A stretch of 64,000 bases of DNA from Bedellia somnulentella (Eukaryota; Arthropoda; Insecta; Lepidoptera; Bedelliidae): positions 19,314,873-19,378,872 of the forward strand of contig OY755173.1 in NCBI GenBank assembly GCA_963576735.1, written 5' to 3'. Position 1 is the stretch's first letter; each line of letters starts with the position of its first letter. The notes beneath the pieces are model-generated. The model was not told where the DNA came from. It saw only the letters and a list, made by a program, of their open reading frames with translations, and made no database searches. Positions 55,779 to 64,000 of the stretch are shown piece after piece. The translations under genes were made by a program, and so were the position numbers.

Positions 55779-56396
55779 GTAAGTAACTTGACTTTATGCC
55801 TCATTGGTTGGGCTTTTGGTTATTCCACAGGTTATGACGTTTTAAAATGCAAAAAGACAATACAAGTTTTCAGTTCTCAACTTAATATAATATATTTAAT
55901 TAATTAAAATATATTTCTCAATCAAAATACTTGCTTCTTTTGCTACTTTTTTCTGATAAAAGACGTAAGGCTACTCTATCCATTACATCACCCCGTCTAT
56001 ACTAAAATAATCGTCAATAGATAGTAATCGAATGTCCACCTTCGGATTGAACCATTATAATACAATAATAATAATCACTGTTGGTTTTCCCAGAACACTA
56101 TTTTCGGGAACCAATACGACCTCACAGTAAAAGGCTGGTGGTAATTTCGGACAGATGGCGCTACTGATTGTTCTGATATTCGATTTGTATGCGCAGGCGC
56201 TGGCGGAAACGATCGGTGCTTGACGGAAGTGCATCCAATTTTCAAGAATATTATTAACACAATTAGATGTTCTAATAAGCTCATTTGATGGACAATTGAC
56301 GTTTTGATATTTTGAGTAAAATTTTACTGTGTATCCGTAGATGTACACTTCACAGTATACGCATACAAATACAAATTTAAAGGGTCCGCGTATATA

Positions 56397-56495
56397 CAAA
56401 CATATACTCACGGCTATAGGTCCCTAGAAGGGGTAGCCAGAGCTAAGGAATTAAAAATTCCTCAGCCACTTTTGGAAATTTTAGTGGGGAAAGCG
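56397..56495 (-). mobile_element. Family A element (A1), 5'-truncated with target duplication
   Basis: Tail plus the last ~85 bp of A1 in reverse. The 10-bp repeat CGCGTATATA flanks it at 56387-56396 and 56496-56505. 5' truncation with a target duplication indicates target-primed insertion. Confidence 0.9.
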
Positions 56496-57706
56496 CGCGT
56501 ATATAGAACACTAATATTGCAAAGTAATAACGTTCACAAACATATTTTATGTCATTCCTCCCTAGTAGTTGCAAAAATACAAACAATGAGGCCGAATCAA
56601 AGATCACATATTCGAATCGCAGAATAATATAACTAAAAGTTAACGCATGATTAACACGAAACAATGGATTTAGATATTTTTAGTTTTCGAATTTAAGTGC
56701 TTTGTTATCCTAATTTCATTCTAAAAGAATGCCACTTCACCTTTCTTACTTTTTAAATTTAATATAAGACGGTGACCAAAAGTAAAGCACTAATAACAAT
56801 ATTTCTTAGTAAGACAATCAATTTTAATCATGTTACTGCTAAAATTTTCGCTTAATAATGAATAAACGACCTCCGCCGAAACTTTGCCTGCATCACCTTC
56901 ATGTGTAATGTAATGTATGACTTGTGTATGACGCATCCATACACCGGTCTTCTCAGAAATAACATTGAACGTTTCCTTTTTGTCATCGATTTTAAAATTG
57001 ACAAGCATGATGCAAATAAATTGGACAATACTTACAATAATAATGGTGATCTAATCTTCGTACTCTACAAGTGGCAGAAGTGCTAATAGTTCTTCATATC
57101 GCGTCAAATAATTTTTGGAATAGAAAAATCTTCATTTCATTGATATACGTAGACTATTCCCATATTAATTATTATATCTCTATGACTATCCCTAACAGCT
57201 AATTATCTAGATATTATAAATCCTTTTTTCATGTTAGTTAATCCACATTTTCGCAACCCAAAGCTTTAATATTTTTATGGAAAATTTAAAATTAACTTTC
57301 TTACTTATTTTAAATCCGGTTACCACTTTAAAAGCAATAATACGATTAACGTCAGGTAAACGAAGCCTAATTGATTGTTGTTAACACAATTTAGATCGTT
57401 TTTGAAAGTGCATTAACATGTCGTAATAAGCGCAGGCGCATAAAAAGTGCAACAAAAGTAATTACGGAACGGATTTTGAACCAATTTCGTCACAGCGAAA
57501 GTGATACAGTTTTGGTTAAAGGGCAACCACTTAATTTGGTACACTCACTTGGGTTTTCGTGATGGTGTAATCAGAAGTACATAACACTTTGATGAGGAAA
57601 AGAGGTATTCTAAAAAGAGTTGATTTTGGTGATGTTTTTATTACCTGTCGAGAGTACCTGGCATATGACGTCTATCGCCGCTTTGTGCTAATTTTCTGCT
57701 ACTGTT

Positions 57707-57768
57707 TAGAGGTCTGCCTACCTCAATGGAAAGTAATGGCGTGAGTAAATGTTTATATATGTATGTAT
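57707..57768 (+). repeat. LINE 3'-end fragment
   Basis: GTCTGCCTACCTCAATGG and AATGGCGTGAGTAAATG match the LINE end. Confidence 0.65.
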
Positions 57769-58009
57769 TATATTGATACTGAGGCGTCCATTGAGATTGC
57801 CTTACTAAGCGTATGACATTTTGCTGCATTCGCATTTCAGGCCAAGGTGAGCTAGGATCTTGGATACCGGATGAATATTTTAATACCCACGCCTCATTTC
57901 TTATCCAATGTTTACTATAAGGAAAACATTGCATAAGAAACATAAGTAGGTACTCCTTTTAGTGATGACTTTGCATGATATAGCCTTGTTCTTAAACTTA
58001 AATTCAGAC

Positions 58010-58260
58010 ATACAAACATTAATTTCATTACGCTTACGGCTATAAATCCAAAAAAGGGGTAGCTAGAGATTTAGAGCTGGAAACTCCTCGGCCAAATTTG
58101 GAAGTTGATAGGAGACCAAATGGTAAAAATAAATTATCGTTGCTGATGTGCTTCCAACCAGATCGCCAAAAAACCACTTAAAAATCCCCACCCTGAGTCG
58201 CGTCTTACGACATCCGTGGGTAGAAAGGGGTAGCGACATTCTAAGCCAGCACTACACGGC
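58010..58260 (-). mobile_element. Family A element (A3), full length
   Basis: Reverse A3 copy with a worn tail (ACATACAAACATTAATTTC) and a CCAGCACTACACGGC 5' end. Confidence 0.85.
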
Positions 58261-58431
58261 ACTTAAACTCGGCTGGTTTTAGAATTGTTCTAATCGATGA
58301 ATTTTTAAAGTGACGTGATTAGATTTGTCATGTTTATTAATGTTCTGTGTGATTAAGACCGACATAGTATAGAGCCATAAGATTTGATAGTACACTGTAT
58401 AGTGGCTGCTATTAATATTTCATTACAAATT

Positions 58432-58680
58432 GCCGTGTAGTGTCGGCTTAGAATACTACCCCATTTCTACCCGTGGGTGATCGTAAGAGGCGACTAAGGG
58501 TATAGAGGGCTTTTTAAGTGATTTTTGGGCGATGTGGTTGGAGACCCGTCACCAAAAACATTTATTATAACCATCTTTTCCCAATCAACTTCCAAAAGTG
58601 GCTAAGGAATTTTTCATTCCAAAGCTCTGGCTACCCCGTTAAGGGTTTTATAGCCGTGAGTATATGTATGTATGTATGTA
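58432..58680 (+). mobile_element. Family A element (A2), full length
   Basis: Complete A2 copy with (TATG)n tail and a small deletion at AATACTACCCC. Confidence 0.9.
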
Positions 58681-59407
58681 AAAATAAACATATCCTGTCT
58701 GAGCTCAGGTATGGACTTTAAAACTAAGAGAGTTTAAATTTGTTCGGTACTTATTTTTTAAAGTCATCTTAAGCTTAATTGTTAGTCTTCTTCTACTACT
58801 GACCATTCACATTTAATTTACCTCTGACATTAATTTCCATTTAATCATTTATATTATGTTAGCATTACTTGCTGTGAAGTGTGTCTAGTGCTTCGTAGTG
58901 TTCTTTGCCTTTATTTTAGTTATTATAAGGTATTTCATGCCGATAAGGATTCAGAGTAGCGCCAGAAAAATTGTCTTATTGCAAGAGGTAAAATAACTGT
59001 GAACGGACTGTACTCCCCGCTCGTAAAGTTTATTTGTTAACAGATGAACCCGCAGCAAACTGGTCAACACATTGTTATTGAAGAAACCAAAGTGTACCAA
59101 GACCTGTTAAACGGTAATGAGGCGAGTAATAACCAACTCAATACTATTAACATACCATTGTGACTTCGACATATCGTTTACACCATCCTGATTGTTCTGT
59201 ACAGCACGTGATTCTTTATAATTTATTTATTATGTTACTTTTCCCTGGAAAATGTCTTTACAACATAGAGGGTAAGGCCTATTGCTACTTCCTATGAAAC
59301 GAAACTAACACACTGTCACATGACTTAGTAAAGCCGCTGCGGTGTATGCCCGTATCAGAACGCTATCCTATGCTTTTTTAGTAAATAAGAAAACGGGATT
59401 CTATAAA

Positions 59408-59568
59408 GTATTTTCTAAGATTTTCACGATTGCACATTATAATTAAAACAACTTTTGACTTTCGGATATTTTAATCTTCCCGTGACCATGATAACTGAAA
59501 AGTTTTCGAAACGTCGGGCTTTAAAAAACCATGTAATAATACGCGATTAAAATATCCGAAAGTCAAAA
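59408..59568 (+). mobile_element. Family E fold-back retroposon, short copy, with target duplication
   Basis: 13-bp repeat GGGATTCTATAAA at 59395-59407 and 59569-59581. The left part is the inverted 3' end of E (including TTCACGATTGCACATTATAA) and the right part is forward E. A 25-bp perfect inverted pair encloses the CATGATAACTGAAAAG and GTTTTCGAAACGTCGGG core. Confidence 0.9.
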
Positions 59569-59824
59569 GGGATTCTATAAAATCAAATCATGGAAAATTT
59601 CTTATACAGGTATTACTTTCTGTTATATTTCTTTCATATATTACTGCGATAATCACACACCAATTTTATTATGAATGCCAGAAACTTCTAGATATAGTAA
59701 CTATGTAAGGCGCATTTGGGCATACATATTGAAGGACAACGATAACAGTCTAATCTCAGAAAGCATTTTTGATATTCTTGACTTGGTATTTAACTTATTA
59801 CCGGTTTCAAAAAAAGTTATGTAG

Positions 59825-59890
59825 AAATCGAATATTCCGAAGCTTTGCCTACTGTCCTTTTATGGGTTTACAGCCGTGAGTATATGTATT
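59825..59890 (+). repeat. Family A 3'-end fragment
   Basis: GAAGCTTTGCCTACTG and TTTACAGCCGTGAGTATATG only. Confidence 0.6.
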
Positions 59891-60224
59891 ATCTGAAATT
59901 GCATTAATATCGTGTTGTGAAACTGTTACAAGGGTTAGATCGTGGTTGGGTCGTTAAACCTTTGTTGCGCAAGATTAACACCGCTCTAAAAACACTTATA
60001 CATGTGTCATACGAGTGCAAAACTAACAACGCCAAACAACCAATATACAAACAACAAAACGAAAACTTATTGGTAACCAGTATGAAAGTTTTCAATGCCT
60101 AATTACGGAACGCGTGGTCTTATCCCAAATTTGGCCTACACATCTGACTTTAGAAATATGATCATACTTTTTAAGTCGGGGTGTTCAAGATTGGGGGGAA
60201 ATAATTACAAGGAAACTCACATGT

Positions 60225-60482
60225 TTTGCTGTGTAGTGCCGGCTTAGAATAGCACTACCCCATTTCTTCCGGTGGGTGTACGTAAGAGGCGACTAACGGT
60301 ATTGGAGCTTTTAAGGGATTTTTGAGCGATGCGGTTGGAGACCCATCACCAAAAACCTTTATTTCACCATCTTTTCCCCACGCAACTTCCAAAAGTGGCT
60401 GAGGAATTTCTAATTCCCTAGCTCTGGCTACCCCTTCATGGGATTTACAGCCGTGAGTATATGTATGTATGTATGTACGTAT
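60225..60482 (+). mobile_element. Family A element (A1), full length with target duplication
   Basis: 13-bp repeat GAAACTCACATGT at 60212-60224 and 60483-60495 around a complete A1 copy. Confidence 0.94.
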
Positions 60483-61104
60483 GAAACTCACATGTCTGAG
60501 TAGCATGTGACTGAGTACTTTCACTGGTAAGCATTGGAAGTCATTTACCATATGCCATGGTTTATATTGCTAAAAAGTGGACCGTTTGAACCCCAGCAGC
60601 AGCTTTATCACGAGGTGTAAATACAAGTATAACTAGCATAGTCATAAAAAAAATTTGACTGGATAGATATAGTATAGAAAAAATACAATGTCTTGTTTCG
60701 ACAATACCTATCAATTTGTTCAATATTTCGTATTAGTATAAAAAATCTTCCGCCGAAATTGTTTTGGCGCGAAACTTTGCGAACCAATCATAAACCATTA
60801 TTGGTATGGTGATGCCTACGAGGTGGCGATGGCAAAAGGGGGGTTGCTCCTAATTGATTTTATTTGTTAAGATTTTAAGATCATAAACAACCATTAATAC
60901 ATAGTCGGTTTAATAAGAAAGTGACAACATGATACATGACAAGATGGCGGACATGTCAATAAATCTATATAGAAACATCAATCTATTTCTCTCTATTATG
61001 ACTGTATAATAAATCTTAAAATCTCTCTAACAACTGTCACATATCAGTTGAACAACAGAAAGTGAACTAGTAGTTACGAAACTGAACAATATTGGCTCGG
61101 TTTC

Positions 61105-61155
61105 GGCGCAGGCGCAGGCGCGGGCGCTCCCAGTAGGCGCTGCGCAGGCGTCTCT
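61105..61155. other. GC-rich cluster of GCGCAGGCGC-type motifs
   Basis: Four overlapping GCGCAGGCG/GCGCGGGCG motifs in an otherwise AT-rich stretch, related to the TGCGCATGCGCA sites elsewhere in the window. Confidence 0.4.
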
Positions 61156-61571
61156 CCGTGACCCCGTTTCTACACTACATACAGGCAGACAGACTATATT
61201 TACTTTTCATGTGTTTTGTAGAGCATTATAAAGCTGCGGTGTATTATTGCCCTATTTCTTATCTTGGTAGTTCAGTGGAAAGGCTTCAGATGCGACTCAT
61301 GCGGTAAACATCGAATCCAATACAGTCTTATTTATATATTCGCGAATAACAAGTACAAAAATAAAAAGTAAATTCGTAATATCATCACTCAGACCTCATC
61401 TAGGTTGCCCTGAAGGCAAGCTCAATTAATAATATAGGTCAACCAAATTTTATTTTAAAATTTATATAATGAATTCCTTTTACGCTATCACATAACTAAA
61501 AACAAATCAAGATTCGTTCCGCTGATAGTGGAAATAGTATAAACTGTCATGCTCAGTTTGATATTTTTTTC

Positions 61572-61662
61572 TTCTATCAACTTCCAAATGCGGCTGAGGA
61601 GTTTCTAGCTACGAAGCTCTGGCTACCCCTTCTGGGATTTATGACCGTGAGTATATCAATGT
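61572..61662 (+). repeat. Family A 3' fragment (A3)
   Basis: TCTATCAACTTCCAAATGCGG to GTGAGTATATCAATG. Confidence 0.75.
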
Positions 61663-61765
61663 TTATAAAAATAAAGTAACGTTGGTAATGGGTCCCCACC
61701 ACATCGGCCAACAACCACTTTAAAAGTCCCTTGCCTTTAGTCGACTCGTATGCAATTCGCGGTTA
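61663..61765 (-). repeat. Family A internal fragment, inverted
   Basis: AATAAAGTAACGTTGGTAATGG and CCACATCGGCC in reverse, placed directly behind the forward A3 fragment. Confidence 0.6.
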
Positions 61766-61832
61766 CAAATTTTTGCGGGCATTATTTTTCTAAATCTACA
61801 ATACATATACAACATATAAGGCACTTCAAGCT

Positions 61833-62078
61833 GTGTAGTGTCGGCTTAGAATAGCACTACCCCATTTCTTCCGGTGGGTGTACGTAAGAGGCGACTAACG
61901 GACTTGGGGTTTTTTAAGGGATTTTTGGGCGATGCGGTTGGAGACCCATCACCAACAACCTTTATTCTACCATCTTTTCCCCACTCAACTTCCAAAAGTG
62001 GCTGAGGAATTTCGAATTTCTCAGCTCTGGCTACCCCTTTTAGGGATTTATAGCCGTGAGTATATGTATGTATGTATA
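61833..62078 (+). mobile_element. Family A element (A1), full length
   Basis: TGTGTAGTGTCGGC to GTGAGTATATGTATGTATG, close to consensus. Confidence 0.92.
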
Positions 62079-62589
62079 AGTTTCACTTCACTTCTCTATA
62101 CAATTAGGTATTTATACAGACGCAAGTATTTAACGATGCATTTGACCTGCATACTATTGCTCCGAGGTATTTGTAAACAAGAACACACAGATTAATTGGA
62201 TTTCAATTACGCACAGATGTCTGCTATCGCTTCTACATAATTAATCAGAATATAGTAATTTTGTTGTTCAATTTCAATTACCAACTACATAGGAATAAAT
62301 CAATTTGATTTGATTTGATTTCGATTTAAATAAAATAGCACTACTCGATCTTTTCTGGTAAGTGACGTTAGCGGTGACCCACTTGGTCACCTTGCTCTGA
62401 AGTTATTGGAATTTTTACCAATGAACCTTTATTTTACTATCTTTAAAGGAATGTTAAAACCAATCCTTTACTTGCCAGATCTTTGGATTTTCTATTTCCT
62501 CTACCTTTTCATAAATTTAGCCAATTAAAAAGTCCGGAACTCTAAGTCTCTCACGACACCCGCAAGAAGATAGGGTAACTACTATTCTA

Positions 62590-62842
62590 GTCTACATACA
62601 TACATAATCTCACGGACATATATACCAATAAGGGGTAGCCAAAGCTTTAGAGGTAGAAACTCATCAGCTAAATTTGGAAGTTGATGGGGGACAAGATGAA
62701 AGAAATAAAGTATCGTTGGTGATGGGTCTCCAACCACATCGCCCAAAAATCACTTAAAATAGCTCCATACCCTTAGTCACCTCTTACGACACCCGTGAGT
62801 AGAAAGAGGTAGTGACATTCTAAGCCGGCACTACACGGTTTC
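62590..62842 (-). mobile_element. Family A element (A3), full length
   Basis: Reverse A3 copy from CTACATACATACATAATCTC to CCGGCACTACACGG. Confidence 0.87.
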
Positions 62843-63137
62843 AAGACTGCAACTAATTTAGCTAGGATAACCACTACACCACAGCCAACGATGCATAATT
62901 GATAAGTAAAACACTGCTCTCTAATTAATATATTATAACGGCCAAGAATTATCAAAAGATAGATAAGTTGAGCATCAACATAATAATCGACAAACACGAA
63001 GCTCAATCAAAAAGGACACAGCCGTATCTTGAACCCGATGATAAATGATTTAACTCATTACTTATCTGTTGTCATTAGGGAGATAAGGTCCATAACTGTG
63101 GAGTGACACTCCACTCTCTTTTGTGTGTATTTGGTTT

Positions 63138-63382
63138 GCTGTGTAGTGTCGGCTTAGAATAACACTACCCCATTTCAGCCGGTGGGTGAACGTAAGAGGC
63201 GACTAAGGGTGTTGAGGCTTTTAAGGCTTTTTTTGGCGATGCGGTTGGAGACCCATTACCAACAACCTTTATTTCACCATCTTTTCCCCACGCAACTTCC
63301 AAAAGTGGCTGAGGAACTTCTAGTTCCTTCTGGCTACCCCTTCTTTGGATTTATAGCCGTGAGTATATGTATGTATGTATGT
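63138..63382 (+). mobile_element. Family A element (A1), full length
   Basis: CTGTGTAGTGTCGGC to GTGAGTATATGTATGTATG. It lacks TAGCT between TTCC and CTGGC. Confidence 0.9.
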
Positions 63383-63904
63383 TGGTCCAAAAGTTTTGTT
63401 TTGGTTTATTAACATATTTATTTGTAGAAACATGACCATTACAGGCATAACCTAATTTCAGCATATGTATATATAATATAGATCTAATTACACAATTATT
63501 TACAACTAAAAAACAATTACAAAAAAAAACTTTTTAAGCTGAAGGTTTTGCGTAATTTATAGTCAACATTCTAATATGGTATCTTATTATGAAATTAGTG
63601 CCATAGTAGTGCCTTTATCGTAAGACAATCATAAATAAAGAACTGTTAGTGTTATTCTCAGCCCACATGGTACTTAAACCAGTTATGAATACCAGTTGCA
63701 AAGATTTAAAATCTTAATGGTTTCTGTATTGCACACGTAATGATAACAACAGCATAGCGAGAACGAATTCTGATAATTCACATTGGCAGTGTATGTTTTG
63801 ATGACTCATTTACAGCATTCGAGGAATACTATAAATTTGTTGATTGAAGGAAAAACATGCGAGTTATAAACGTTCATATCATCACGGATATATGCTGATA
63901 TGCC
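63383..63904. other. AT-rich sequence, nothing recognised
   Basis: No feature seen between the A1 copy and the LINE end at the window edge. Confidence 0.45.
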
Positions 63905-64000
63905 TTAGTATACATACATACATTAAAATACTCACGCCATTTTTTCCCATTGGGGTAGGCAGATATTAAGGATCGCCACTTTGCACGGTTCTGGCATACC
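63905..64000 (-). mobile_element. LINE 3'-end copy, cut by window edge
   Basis: ATACATACATACATTAAAATACTC to GGATCGCCACTTTGC in reverse. It continues outside. Confidence 0.8.

Noticed and set aside
57641..57943. Minus-strand open frame of 100 codons (HWIRNEAWVLKYSSG...)
   Set aside because: Its C-terminal part runs through a LINE 3' fragment. The N-terminal part has no motif that I recognise and no clear splice sites.
1..64000. CRISPR arrays, bacterial operons, viral integration
   Set aside because: No regularly spaced repeats with unique spacers and no prokaryotic gene arrangement. The direct repeats seen are target duplications, LTRs or microsatellites of eukaryotic elements.

Overview
The window is a stretch of an AT-rich animal nuclear genome. 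It is most likely from an insect, and my recognition of the repeat families points to a moth or butterfly (inference, no database check). It has no bacterial features. It is almost entirely intron, packed with transposable elements. The only host coding sequence I can support is two small exons on the minus strand, at 33239-33363 and 5605-5702. Their splice phases match (both sides of the junction share one Gly codon), and together they read as the N-terminal beta-propeller of an integrin alpha subunit. The intron between them would be about 27.5 kb. The 33364-64000 stretch is then probably the intron upstream of the first exon, and 1-5604 the intron downstream of the second.

Repeats by family. 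(A) A roughly 250-bp SINE-like element with a fixed 5' end and a TATG-repeat 3' tail, present in more than 35 full or partial copies in both orientations, in at least three subfamilies (A1-A3). (LINE) A non-LTR retrotransposon with one long 5'-truncated copy at 4394-5408 and more than a dozen short 3'-end copies. Its last ~19 bases match the tail of family A, so it is the obvious candidate to mobilise A. (B) A tRNA-derived SINE of about 370 bp with a TTATG-repeat tail. (D) A short tRNA-derived SINE of about 130-155 bp. In several copies the 5' half of its tRNA body is replaced by sequence complementary to its own tail. (E) A fold-back retroposon, two copies, both inverted and both with 12-13 bp target duplications. 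There are also two non-autonomous Helitrons, fragments of RTE-like LINEs, and degenerate tRNA-like pieces.

Layout. 1-5.6 kb: A, B and LINE copies, including the LINE nested in an A element. 5.6 kb: integrin exon. 5.7-33.2 kb: intron with A, B, D and LINE tails, a perfect 31-bp palindrome and a Helitron. 33.2 kb: integrin exon. 33.4-39.5 kb: sparse intron with LINE and A pieces. 39.5-42.6 kb: a three-level nest, with a D SINE inside a decayed hAT transposon inside a B SINE. 44.2-45.1 kb: the second Helitron. 46.8-47.3 kb: the fold-back retroposon. 47.4-53.2 kb: a complete Ty3/Gypsy LTR retrotransposon with 490-bp LTRs that look identical by eye, intact gag and pol, and a textbook -1 frameshift signal. 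53.3-64 kb: more A, B, E and LINE copies.

Most insertions can be proved from the sequence because both copies of the target duplication are present. The order of insertion can be read from the nesting. The freshest element is the Gypsy copy. Its U3 region carries three heat-shock-element-like dimers just upstream of a TATA box.
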